A stretch of 64,000 nucleotides of DNA from Corythucha ciliata (Eukaryota; Arthropoda; Insecta; Hemiptera; Tingidae). The notes beneath the pieces are model-generated. The model was not told the DNA's origin, made no database searches, and saw nothing but the letters and a program-made list of their open reading frames with translations. The translations under genes were made by a program, and so were the position numbers. Location of the stretch: positions 31,414,198 through 31,478,197 of the forward strand of contig CM075937.1 of assembly GCA_038030265.1 (NCBI GenBank), written 5' to 3'. This document shows positions 23,052 through 35,100 of the stretch, one piece after another (positions within the stretch are counted from its first letter, which is position 1; each line of letters opens with the position of its first letter).

Positions 23052-23310
23052 AGAGAACCTTTAAAACGCAGGTACACGGATTTCACTGCAACACGGATTT
23101 CAGCGCCATATTTGGTCCCTCAGTTGTTAGGGTAAACAAAAGATCATGAATGAAAAATTGTCATCGTAACAGCAAACAAACGCGGAACGCGATCGAAATA
23201 AATCAAAATATATTACATGTCAATGAGGTCAGGTGATAATTATAATCATGTGAGGGACCAATCATGGCGCCGATTTCCGTGTTGCAGTACTCGTGTTTTA
23301 TAGTGCCTTA
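23052..23310 (+). mobile_element. 259 bp MITE with 8 bp target duplication
   Basis: This is the third copy of the unit seen twice at 13.2-13.9 kb. The direct repeat CCTTAACT flanks it exactly (23044-23051 and 23311-23318), which fixes the ends at agagaacc on the left and gtgcctta on the right. An 8 bp duplication suits hAT-like or P-like transposition. Internal inverted boxes around tggtccctca are preserved. Non-coding. Confidence 0.75.
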
Positions 23311-23319
23311 CCTTAACTG

Positions 23320-24648
23320 GTGCACACCACTTAAAAATGAGCATCATATCATTTAGAAGATTTGAATTTATCACCTACATTTTAGCGCCTAAAAGAGAAG
23401 CTCCAAGCTCGTATCGTTTATTATTTTTAATTTTAATTGTACGTACAAGTGTCGAAACAGATCGAAGCCCCTTGCCCTAAAAAACCACAACTGCATGGCA
23501 AGGTTGCATTGCAGTGCTGGTTCAATGCACGAATAATACGCTTTGTTGTTTTTGCTTGTTATCCTTTTCAAATATTTCACTCATACCGAGTCGTTCAGAG
23601 ATAACAAAATTACAACAATGAGGGAGTTTTACGAGGCCTCACGGTAAGGCAAAGTCTTAACGCGTGAGTCATCTTCGCCCTCAATCCAAACTAGAAATAA
23701 ATAATTTATTTCTTCCTTTCAAAATCCATCAATGAATGGGCAGGTTATGTTACTCGGAGAGGTAACAAGTTAGTGCAAGGATTGACAAGCTTTTCTTCAG
23801 ACAAATTCCATTCCAATGTTCAAATATGACAATTATTTTACAACATACCTTCTTTGAGCTTGGTTGATGACGCTGATTTATCGACTTGACAATACATGAT
23901 TCGTTTATTTTGACGAAAACTTCAGAGAGACAATGAACCGATTGGCATGGGAAACCAAAAAATAAATACTAAATTATTTGTCCGCCCCCGCGTATTCACA
24001 GACAATTTTAAATAGTACCGTTTAATAAAATATTTATATTCATGAAGCACAACCCTCGGACGTAAACGTAAGCGAAAGAAAAAATAAATTGGAGGGACTA
24101 GAGTCGTTGTAAAAAATTTAAAGGGTCTAGGTCGTTACTAAAGGGATATTGACACGCCATCACGCTGGGCAGCGGACCAACTGAGGAAACTTCGCTCTTC
24201 GCCCTGTCGTGAGGTCCAGAGTCGAACAGCCCACACAGCCTCCCCCTCCCTACATCTGCGTGAAGGAAAGCCTTTTTTTTTTCAAAAGAGCAGGTGCCCT
24301 TCCGGTTTGAACGGAGTTTGCAGTAGTACGGTACAAGGGGGAAAGCGATCTGAGGGGAGGAATTTAAAACCTCTTCAGTCTGATGGGGTAAATAATTTTT
24401 GAAATTTCATGATCCTGATACAAAATAAGGCAGGACTCTTGGGGCTTAAAGTGATGTTTCGAAGGTCGCCATACAGATCTCAGCACTAAGTAGATGAAAA
24501 GAGTGCTTTAACTGTTTATGTTTATATGCTCCACTCGCACACAGGATGTTTTGACCTTCGATAAATTTGAATTTAGATTTTAAATCATACAGTGACAACA
24601 CTCCAGAGCAGTAGTCCGCGTTGCTCGTCAAGAATTGTCCTTTGATAG
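23320..24648. other. Intergenic, nothing recognised
   Basis: AT-rich sequence with short chance frames only. No repeat unit could be delimited. Confidence 0.5.
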
Positions 24649-24656
24649 CCTTCCAC

Positions 24657-26152
24657 CAGTGGCGTGTGCAAAGATCATAAGGTTTATTTAAATGCATCAT
24701 CTGTTTTCAAGCACTTTAAAGGTCAATTCACACACATCAGTGCCGTGAACGGGACGTGCCCCGTCAGACAAATAAAATATTATTCTCAATGGAAATTGAA
24801 GGGTGTCACGTCCCTGACTCGTGCCGGATATGTGTGAACAAGCCTCTCAATTCCCATATGAGAATAATATTTTACTTGTCAGACGTGTCCCGGACGGGGC
24901 ACGTCCCGTTCACGGCACTGATGTGTGTGAATTGACCTTTAAAGTGTGTGAATAGACCTTAAGGCGGCCTTAAAGTTAAGGAAGGTCTCTGAAAACGGCC
25001 CTAAATGTCGTGAAATTTATAATTTAAATTGGCATTTTTTTTACTAAAATTCAGAAAAATGGCTAATTCATGCATGGCTACAATGTTAAAAAATACGCTA
25101 ATTCCAGGGCTAGAATTGAAAAAAAGCTATAATCTATACCTACAAAAGTTCTATAAAATTGCTAATGCGGTGGTGAAATGTGAAAACCCGCTAATTTGCG
25201 GGTTATATAGAAAATAAATAATTAGCCTGGTCAAAGTTAAGTGAAAGGTTAATTTTAAGCCTAAAAATTGAGGAAATTGCTAATTCGCGGCTAAAAATGG
25301 AAAAAGTCGCCAATTTACAGCTAAAATTGCGCCAAACACCAATTTGTGACTGAAATTGAGAAAATTCGCTAATTAACAGGGTTGAAACGCTACGACGCCA
25401 CTGCAATTAAGAAAAAGCGCTAACCCACGGCTAAAATTGAGAAAAATTCCAATTTGCACCAAAAACTGAACATACGCCAATTCGCGGCTTCTGAAGGCAA
25501 CTTTTCAGGTTGAAGTGGAAAAAAAGCGCCAATTTATGGCAAAAGGTGAAGAAGCCACTGATTCGCTTGTAAACAGAAAAATCGCTCATGCATTGCGTTT
25601 GGTGAACCAAAAAAAGCCTAATTCGCGAAAAGTCCCCCTACTTTTCCCTATTTCTTGCCCTATTTTTCTTAAGTGTTTTGAGAAAAACACTTTAGAAAAA
25701 CGTTAATTTCCAACTAAAACTGAGAAAAGTGCTAATCCCCTGGTAAACAAATTCAAAAAAATCGCTAATATGCTACTAAAATAGAGGAAAACGCCAAAAC
25801 TCGTGGATAATTTAGAAACATCGCTCACGGAATAAAAACGCTCCTTTGCTGCTAAAGTTGAGAAAATGCGCAAATTCATGGCTATGGGAGGGAGTGGGGC
25901 AAAACCGCTAATCCGCGGCTGAAATTGAGAAGAAAGATACACCCTGCCAAAGTTGAGAAAAGTGCTAATTTACAGGTAGAATCCAAAAATCGCCCTTAAC
26001 TGAGAAATTGAGGCTATGATGAGGCCAGCAAGATGTCCAGATTAGAGTGTGGGGTGGAATGATGACTAAAATGTGAAATCCCCCCTCCCCTCCCCATAAA
26101 GAGATTTCGATCTGATCCCCCCCCCCCAGACTAATTCCTACCTACGCCACTG
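24657..26152 (+). mobile_element. hAT-like composite element carrying a 30 bp minisatellite
   Basis: The left end is CAGTGGCGTGTGC. The right end, read inward on the minus strand, is CAGTGGCGTAGG. Both match the CAGNGGCG ends of hAT transposons. The 8 bp direct repeat CCTTCCAC sits exactly outside each end (24649-24656 and 26153-26160), as expected for hAT insertion. The 1,496 bp between holds a foldback (24714-24947), about 1 kb of 30 bp minisatellite, and a C-rich tail. No transposase frame remains, so it would need enzyme from elsewhere. Similar minisatellite-plus-tail sequence at 33.4-34.6 kb in MARCHF6 intron 8 looks like a second copy without a recognisable left end. Confidence 0.75.
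24714..24947. repeat. Nested ~230 bp foldback, ~75 bp arms
   Basis: caattcacacacatcagtgc and cgtgaacgggacgtgcccc at the left are mirrored at the right arm (24854-24947), including the inner gagaataatattttac box. It lies just inside the left end of the hAT-like element. Confidence 0.8.
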
Positions 26153-26580
26153 CCTTCCACACTTTGGAGTCAATTGGTTCATTCCTTATACAGGATGGAA
26201 GGGGATAAGTGTGACAAAAAAGTTTGGGTGATAGTAGGCCTCATTTGCAACCGAAATCACCAATACACCATGGTCGCGGATAAAAGCGAGAAAAAGCTGT
26301 CATGTGCGGCCAAAATTGAGAAAGCTCCTAATAATTATCGGTTAAAATTGGAGAGAAGCGCAAATAAACTGATAGAATGGTGAAAACGCCAATTTATAGA
26401 TACGTTAATTCATGGCTAAAACTGAGAAAAACGGTTAACAATAAGCCACTGCTATAATTGGGGAAAAGAGCTAATTCAAGGGCTAAAGTTTAAAAATAGC
26501 TAATACGCTGCTGATAGGGAAAAAATCACTAATTAGCTAGAGAAAAAAATGGTCATTAAGAAAAACCACTCCCGGCCAAA
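25010..26580 (+). repeat. 30 bp minisatellite array (about 40-50 degenerate units)
   Basis: Units approximate gctaattcgcggctaaa followed by an A-rich box attgagaaaaa. The period is near 30 bases and identity between neighbours is low. The array is interrupted by the C-rich tail, flank and partial foldback end at about 25980-26277. Bases 25010-26150 align with 33408-34590, and 26278-26577 align closely with 31482-31790. The arrays were therefore copied as blocks, not only grown by local slippage. Stops are frequent in all frames. Confidence 0.8.
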
Positions 26581-26900
26581 GTTGAGAAAAGCGCTAATTT
26601 GCGGGTAGAATCCAAAAATCGCCCTTCACTGAGAAATTGAGGCTATGATGAGGCCAGCAAGATGTCCAGATTACAGTGTGGGGTGGAATGATGACTAAAA
26701 TGTGAAATCCCCCCCTCACCTTAACAAGATTTCGATCTGATCCCCCCCCCCCAGGCTAATTCCTACCTACGCCACTGCCTTCCACACTTTGGAGTCAATT
26801 GGTTCATTCCCTATACGGGGTGGAAGGGGATAAGTGTGACAAAAATTTTTGGGTGATAGTAGGCCTCATTTGCGACCGAAATCACCATATACAACATGGT
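25950..26900 (+). repeat. Tandem duplication of element tail plus flank, period ~625-630 bp
   Basis: The segment with gaggccagcaagatgtccag, the C-run, cctacctacgccactg and the flank ccttccacactttgg occurs at about 25950-26273 and again at about 26578-26898. Because the flank is included, this is a genomic duplication after insertion rather than a second insertion. Confidence 0.75.
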
Positions 26901-28827
26901 CCGAAAATCAAAACCCTTCGAGGTACGATTTTTCTAAAGATTTTTAAGGCTTAAATCATTTTTTTTAACTAACTGCGAGAAACTCACATTCAATTTGAAT
27001 TATTGCAACTTTTGGTGATGGATTCGGAAAGAGCACATTATTTTCTGTCAGGATTAGCCATTTTCGATAAACGTTAACTATTTTATGTGCCCTTAAATGC
27101 GGCTCAAAGTCGTGCAAATCGGGGATTTTATTTTTTTCAAAAAAAGTCAGTCCCCGTTTGTTTACGCTAAATCTGAGTGTACGGACAACCCGTGATTCAG
27201 AAAAACATCTTCAAAGTGTCCTTTACGAAAATTGTTATAAGCGTTTTCTTAGTTGATTGGCGAGTTTTCGTCAGAAATCACCATTTTTTAGAGAAAATAA
27301 TGTTTTTTCTATTCAAAATCGCTTGTTTTGACCTGAAAAATTCAATCAATCCTTGTTATTTTAACACGCTAAAAAGGTATAAAACCTCATCCAAAGCTAT
27401 CCTCGGAATGGAATTTCAATGTGTGCGCCTACCAATGTAACAAAAAATGTCGCTCCGGCAGCTGGCTGTTGGGTTAAGTGCATTACACTACCACAAGTTT
27501 CGACGTTTTTAGTTATCTTATATACTTATTTAGCTTATTATTCGGCATTAATTATCATTTCACTTTGTTACTCTATTATGGCCATCGCTTGCTGAACAAT
27601 CGCTAAAAGTTAAATTAAAGAAATTCGTATTTCGTGAAATGTACTCTATCCGACACCCCAGCTGCCGGAGCGACATTTTTGTTACTTTGGTAGGCGTGCA
27701 TAATCAGTTCGATTCAACGTATAGCTTTGGATAAGGTTTTAGTGCTTTTTATCACGCTAAAATCACGTAACTTGTTCAAATTTTTCAGGTTAAAACAAGT
27801 GATTTTCAAGAGAAAAACGTCTGCTAATGATTATAGCACAGTGCTTCCTCGCTTTTTTTGTTAACATATTTTACTGTTTTCTCAAATCATTTTAAAAAAC
27901 AAAACATAAGCATCTTTCAACAATGGGTCAAATGAGGTAGGAAATATTGTAAATTTAACCGCTGATTTGTTTGAGAATTCAACCCCTATTTTCACTCCCT
28001 CCCCCTTGTACGATTTTGACGAAATTGATAGGGGACCCTATGCTAGCCAACACATATATTCCCTGAAAATTTCATCAAATTCGGATAAAAACTATGGAAG
28101 ATATGCTTGTTACAAGGATTTGCGGACAGACAGACAGACAGACACGAAACCGAAATTGTTCAGGAAGGTATAAAACGTGAAATGCAAGTGGAAATTTCGA
28201 TTTTAAAGAAGAAAAAAAAAAAATATTTACTAAAAGTGAAAACAATGCTTCCGTAGCTCGGAAGCATCATTATTTCAAAAAATATTGATTATTTTTTAAA
28301 AAAGCATCATTATTTCAAAAAATAATGATTAAAAAATCATTATTTTTTCTAAGAAATCGTAATTTCTGACGAAAAATCACCCAACAACTTAGAAAACGCT
28401 TATGAATGTTTTTATAAAGGACACTTTGAAGATGTTTTTCTGAATCACGGGTTGTCCGTACACTCAGATTTAGTGTGAACAAACGGGGACTGACTTTTTT
28501 TGAAAAAAATTAAATCTCCGATGTGCACGAATTTGCGCCGCATTTAAGGGCACATAAAATAGTTAACATCTATCGAAAATGGCTAATCCTGACAGAAAAT
28601 AGTGTGCTCTTTCCGAATCCATCACCAAAAGTTGCAAAAATTCAAATTGAATGCAAGTTTCTCGTTGTTAGTTAAAAAAAATATGTAAGCTTTAAAAATC
28701 GTTAGAATAATCATATCTCGAAGGGTTTTGATTTTCGGACCATGGTGTATATGGTGATTTCGGTCGCAAATGAGGCCTACTATCACCCAAAAAATTTTGT
28801 CACACTTATCCCTTTGCACCCTATATA
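26812..28827. mobile_element. 2 kb near-palindromic foldback element
   Basis: Outer arms of about 480 bp (26812-27300 and 28330-28827) and inner arms of about 190 bp (27300-27480 and 27640-27835) fold on each other, leaving a loop of about 160 bp. The right side has an extra insertion of about 500 bp (27836-28330). The tips read tatacggggtgg then ATAAGTGTGACAAAAA, with the complementary version at the right end. The inner arms carry tgtcgctccggcagctgg. The right-hand insertion contains a gaca repeat at about 28125-28144. No coding capacity. The same tip occurs at 26190 (truncated) and 63783. Confidence 0.8.
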
Positions 28828-28991
28828 CCTTCATCTCGATCAACAAAAAATATTGTACCTACATTTTTCCGTTTCACACTTGTCAAAAATGGAGTACATT
28901 TCTGTGTCATTCTACCACTTTACCAGAAGCCCCTCAACCGCGAAACAAACACGACAGCGTTGACATCGGAATGATAATAAATTTTGGTAAA

Positions 28992-28997
28992 TTTAAT
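28992..28997 (-). terminator. Possible MARCHF6 poly(A) signal ATTAAA
   Basis: On the minus strand ATTAAA lies about 200 bases beyond the MARCHF6 stop codon at 29196-29198. I saw no AATAAA on the minus strand nearby. The end of the transcript is not otherwise marked. Confidence 0.3.
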
Positions 28998-29195
28998 TCA
29001 TAAAACGTGTTTCCTTCAACTTTCTACAATGAGCCTTATGTACAGAAAAATTAGTTCGATTTCGACACAAAAAGTATAAATTACATTTAAGTTCACACTT
29101 CGAATGCGCTCGACGAAGACTTTTTAACGCAAGAAGAAGAAATTTGGCCATCTTGGTGTTCCCCATTTTTGTACGTTTTTCAATATCCAGTGTCT

Positions 29196-32100
29196 TCAAT
29201 TTGATCGAAGTGAACTCTTGTGGTGATAGTTTACAAGTCGTCGTCCAACCAGATATTTATCATTTTTTATGTGCTCGTATAACTTGGCAAATTGCTTTAC
29301 CTGTAATAAAGAAAAACAATATGAGAACGAAATACGCTTGATACGAAGGTAAATGGGTATTTACCTGAAAGGCGACAAGGGCTGAGAGGCCCAATAAAAT
29401 AAGCAGACAAGGGTAGATGCGCCTTTGAATAAGAATAAGAATGTACGGGCTGCTGAAGAAGAGCGGAGCGATGGAATGAGCGAAAACGTATGGAACGGCT
29501 AGCACTGTAGCGAGTTTCGCTATGACCGGAAATGCAAGCTCCACAACGACGAACCTGTTGAAAAATGAAAGGACGAGGAAAATATGAAACTTTTGGCTAA
29601 ACTTGAGGAAAATGGTCATGGCTCTACTTCGAAGACAAAATTGAAAAAGGCCGATTCACGGATGAAATTAAGAAAACGCCGTTTGGGAGATAAAAGTATG
29701 AAAATGCTTACTCGCGGGTACAATTATAAAAAAAAATTTCGCTCCGGCAGCTGGCGGTCGGAAAGAGTGCATTTCATTCCGTATACGGATACCCTAAGCC
29801 GTCCCAGAAGTAATAATTTTGATACCATAATTTGTTTCATTAAGCCGAACTTCTTCCTCTATTTTCACCACCCTTTTTTCAAAATGTCGAAAAGTTTCGG
29901 TAGTTTTCCAAGGGCTTTGTTATATTAAATTTTTGTGCCGTATTTTACAATAAAAGTGTGAATTTAAGCGATTTTATTGAAATTTCATCCCCCGTCCCAT
30001 CGCGAAGTTTTCGATAAATCTCAATGGAACCCAGGGCTTTTGTTACATTAAATTATTGAGTCGAATTTTAGAGCGCTAAGATGAACTAGTGAAATTCAAC
30101 GCTATTTTTACACTTCCACACCGGGAGGACCACCCCCACCACCTTGACTTTTTCGAAAAATTAAAATGGGAATCAAAGGCTACTCCAACATGGAGTATTC
30201 GTACTGCGGTACTGAATGTGATGCATCTAGAATCAACAGGTGAATTTTAGTGATTTTTTGACCATTTCAACCCCTATTCCCCCCACCCTAAACCTTGACA
30301 GATTTGGCCCAAATGCAATACCGACCGGGGTCTTATGATTACTGATTTTTGTGCCAAAGCGCGTTCCGCTAAATTGATTTCTTCGAGAGTTATCGTGCTA
30401 ACAAGAAAACGGCCATAAGCTTTTATATATATATAAATCCTGGAGACCACTGAATTCGTGTTCTAGAGCTTCTGAAATTGTGAATAAAACATGACATGAC
30501 CCATGTTTGCCACCATCACGACGAGCCCAATAGTGCATTTTCAGAATGAAATGCACTAAAAAGTAGATTTCAATGTATAAAATTTCGCTCCGGCAGCTGG
30601 CGGTCGGAAAGAGTGCATTTCATTTTGTATACGGGTACCCTAAGCCGTCCCAGAAGTAGTAATGTTGAGACCATGATTTGTTTCGTTAATGTTTGACCCT
30701 CCCTCGTACTGTTTGCTGCCGGGTTTGTTTAAGCTGAACTTAATGGGAATCAAAGGCTATTTCAAAATGGAATCATCATACCGAATATAATGCTTCTGGA
30801 ATCAACTGGTGATTTGTAGTGATTTTTTTACCATTTCAAACCCTATTTTCCCCCCTCCACCTTGACCGATTTGGCCCAAATGCAATACCGACCGGGGCCT
30901 TATGACTACTGATTTTTGTGCCAAAGCGCGTTCCGCTAAATTTACTTCTACGAGAGTTATCGTGCTACCAAGGAACCGGCCATAGATATATTATTATTAT
31001 ACATATATGAATTCCGGAGACCACTGAATTCGTGTTCTAGAGGTTCTGAAACGTGAAAAAAACATGACATGACCCATGATTGCCACCATCACGACGAGAC
31101 CAATAGTGCATTTTCAGAATGAAATGCACTAAAAGCACTAATTCGGGGGGAAAATTGAAAAAAGCGTCACTTCGCGGATAACTTGTGAAAAATCACTAAA
31201 TCACGGCTGAAATTAAGAAAAAGCGCTCATTCACAACTAAAATTGGGATAAATAGCTAATTGGCGGCTAAAACTGAGAGACCCCCTCATTCGTGACATAA
31301 AAAGGAAAAATCACTAATTCGCGATAAAAAGTGAACAAATCTCTAATTCGCGGGTAGACTTGAGCAAAATTTTATCATTTAAAATTTAATTGATACATTT
31401 AATTGATACAATTAAAATTGCGGTTCAAAATTGAAGAAAAGTGGCTAAAATTACGGTTAAAATTGAGGAAATTCTCTAATTCGCGGATAAAAGCGAGAAA
31501 AAGCTGTCATGTGCGGCCAAAATTGAGAAAGCTCCTAATTATCGGTTAAAGTTGGAGAGAAGCGCAAATAAACTGATAAAATGGTGAAAACGCCAATTTA
31601 TAGATACGTTAATTCATGGCTGAAACTGAGAGAAACGATTAACAATAAGCCACTGCTATAATTGAGAAAAAGAGCTAATTCATGGGCTAAAGTTTAAAAA
31701 TAGCTAATACGCTGCTGATAGGGGAAAAATCACTAATTAGTAGCTAGAGAAAAAAATGGTCATTAAGAAAAATTCTAATACGCGGCCAAAATTGGGAAAA
31801 CTTCTAATTTCCTGCTAAAATTGGAGAGAAGTGCAAATACGCGGATAAAATTACCTCCCGTCCGTAACATCACCTATGTGTGGATACAAAAAGATGCTAA
31901 TTTATGGTTACAATTGAGATAAACGGATAACCCACAACAAAAAATTCGCGGATTTTGAGAGAAAGCGCTAAGTCACGGCTAAAATTGAAAAACAAAACAA
32001 AACAAAAACGAAAACAAAAAACCACAGTCATTCGCAGCTGAATTTGAGAAAACACCAAATCGTGGTTTATAGAGGGAATTAGGCCCGTATTCAGAAACCA

Positions 32101-35100
32101 ACCTTAACCTTTACGTCTCCTTTAAGCGCTTCAAAACATATGACACATTTAATAAACCATCACATTTTTCAACTCCTTTAGTAAAGTAAAGGCTTCGTAA
32201 AGGTGGGTTTCTGAATACGGCCCTTAGCCTCTCATAAAATTGGGGAAAAACCATAATTTAACACTAAAATTACGTAGCATATTTGTAATTGTAAATGCAA
32301 ATGTAATTTTCAAATTATGATCTTTGTTCATTTCCCATTTGTTTTCCGCCCATGGCCCCGATTTGTGTTGGTCCACTACAGGTGCTGTTACTTAATTTGC
32401 ACCCCAAAATTACACTTCTTCGTCAGGGGCTAGGTACGGGGGGGATATGGGGGATAGATCCCCCCCCCCCAGAGCTACAAGTATACGAACGAAGGAGTAC
32501 TAGTGCCATAACAAAGAGCCCCATAAAATCTCCAAAAATTGAGCATTTCACGTTGAAGTTAGGTTTAGCAGATTTTATGGACTTGAAGCAGCCCAAAAAG
32601 GTCCGAGTACGTCCAGCTTTTTCCTTGGACTTCAGACCCAACGCAGTAGTGTACCGAGGTACGGGAGGGGAGCTCGCCCCGGACCCTCTATCAGGCAAAA
32701 ATCGGTAATATTCGTGGCTATAGCTGCTAAAAAGCGCTGATTCGTGGTCTCGCGACGCAACTTCCAGACTAGAATTAAGAAAAAAATCGCTGATTCGCGG
32801 GACACAGAGGCCATTCTTCGAATAAATTGTGGAAATCAACGCAAAAGAGTTGTATTTGGGCAAACCCCGTGGTTAAAGTTGAGAAAACACGCTATAATAT
32901 TGACAAATAAAAGACGCTTTCAGGTTAAAATTGGACTAAAATAGCAAATTCACAATTGAAATGGCGTAAAATGGCCCATTCGCGTATGAAAAAGGGAATA
33001 GGATGCTGAATAGCCGCAAAATTAGCACAAAACACTATTTCACAGCTGAAATTTGCAATTTGCAGATAAAGTTGTAGAAAAACGTTAATTCGCGGATACA
33101 AAATGGAGAAAATTACTAATTCGCGGCAAAAATTGAAAAAATTGCCAATTAGCGCAGCTGAAATTAAGAAAAACGTTAATTTTCAGTTCATCAGTTCATA
33201 TTGTAGAAAAGTGCTAATTCTCAGTTAAAAATGGAAAAAAATGCTAATTTGCAGCTTAAATTGAGTCAAACGCCAATTCTTGGCAAAATTGACAAAATGC
33301 GGTAGGTAGTGCACGGGTTGGAAGCGCTACCACGCTGCTAAAATTTAGAAAAAGCGAAAATTCGCTGCTAAAGTTGAGAAACATCGCTCTTTCTCGAATT
33401 AATTGCGTTGTGAAATTTATAATTTAAAAATGATGATTTTTTGACAGAAATGGATGGATAGATGTAAATTTTTTGGTTTGAAAAAGGTTTGAACAAAAAA
33501 AGTTACAACAAATTTGTACAAAAAAATTGTGACTAAAATTCAGAAAAATGGCAAATTCATGCATGGCTATAGTATAATGTTAAAAAATACGCTAATTCAA
33601 GGCTAGAACTGCAAAGAAGCAAAAATCTACACCTATAAAAGTTACAGGTGTAGTATTTAGAAAATAAAATAATTTGCCTGGTCAAAATTAAGAGAAAGGT
33701 TAATTTTAAGCCTAAAAATTGAGAAAATTGATAATTTTCGGCTAAAAATGGAAAAAATCGCCAATTTACAGGCTAAAATTGCGCCAAACGCCAATTTGTG
33801 AATGAAATTGAGAAAATTCGCGAATTCACAGGTTTGAAACGCTACGACGCGTCGCCGCTACAATTTAAAAAAAGCGCTAATCCGTGAATGAAATTGAGAA
33901 AAATTCTAATTTGCGCCAAAAACTGAATATACGCCAATTTGCGGATTCTGGAGGCAACTTTTCAGGCTGAAATTGAAAAAAAGCGCCAATTTATGGCCAT
34001 AGGTGAAGAAACCGCTAATTCGCGAGTAAACTGAGAAAAATCGCTCATGAGTTGCGTATGGTGAACCAAAAAAATCCTAATTCGTGAAAAGTTCCCCTAT
34101 TTTGCGGCTAATATTGTGGAAAACGCTTAAGAAAAACGTTAATTTCCAGCGCTAAAACTGAGAAAAGTGCTAATCCCCTGGTAAAAAAAAATTTTTAAAT
34201 CGGTAATATTCTGCTAAAATTGAGGAAAACGCCAAAACTCGAGGACAATTAAGAAACATCGCTCACGGGATAAAAACGATACTTTGCTGCTAAAGTTGAG
34301 AAAATGCTCAAATGCAAAAAATGAGCGGATGGGGCAAAACCGCTAATATGCGGCTGAAATTGATAAGAACGATACACTCGGCCAAAAAAGCGCTAATTTG
34401 CGGGTAGAGTCCAAAAATCGCCCCTAACTGAGAGATTGAGGCTATGATGACACCAGCAAGATGTCCAGATTCAAGAGTGTGCTGGCTTGGTGGAATGATG
34501 ACTAAAATATGAAATTATCCCCCTCCCCTCACCCTAACGAGATTTCCATCTGACCCCCCCCCCCTCAGGACAAATTCCTACCTACGCCACTAATCTTCGT
34601 CAAAAACGCCGGCAGAGATCCACCTTTTTTTAACTTCCGTGTTTCTTTAGAGAATGGAAGCACCTATGGTGTTTTTTTTTTTGTAGTGGCACGCGCACGA
34701 TAGGTACAACGGTAAATCATCCGCAGCTGCAGATAGTCTAATGCCTAGCGCGTTTCGTATCTCTACGGTAATGGAGAGTGCTTTGGGCCCGTTTCCGGTA
34801 TCCGTATACGTTTTTGGAAGTAAAAGCGTCAGTTAGAGCCAACTTTGCTGTTTCTGGGGTGAAATAAACGATTTATAGCAACACCAATCACGTTAAATAG
34901 GGGCTACATGTCACGTTTTATGCTTGAAGAGGCAGTTTCTGGGGCGAAGGGTGGGGGGGCCCTATAGAACCCGATACCACTATACAGCCAGCAGTTGGGA
35001 AATTTCGGAGCGGAAGCGTATCGTTATGCAACATTGTTTGCACTTTTGGGTCTAGAAAAGGGCTACTGTTAACGGTTGGCACCTAATAGAAATTCCCTTG

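Larger units (their letters stand above)
31140..34590 (+). repeat. Large 30 bp minisatellite array in MARCHF6 intron 8 (about 100 units)
   Basis: Units follow the pattern gctaattcgcggctaaa plus an A-rich box, period close to 30 bases, clearest at 31160-31320. Two foreign pieces interrupt the array: the MITE at 32082-32224 and a GC-richer segment at about 32345-32705. The part from 33408 to 34590 parallels 25010-26150, including the C-rich tail and cctacctacgccact. All units point the same way on the plus strand, antisense to MARCHF6. Confidence 0.85.

Noticed and set aside
25010..34590. CRISPR-like array made of ~30 bp units
   Set aside because: The units are contiguous, with no conserved repeat alternating with unique spacers. 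They drift strongly, and the genome is eukaryotic. It is a minisatellite.
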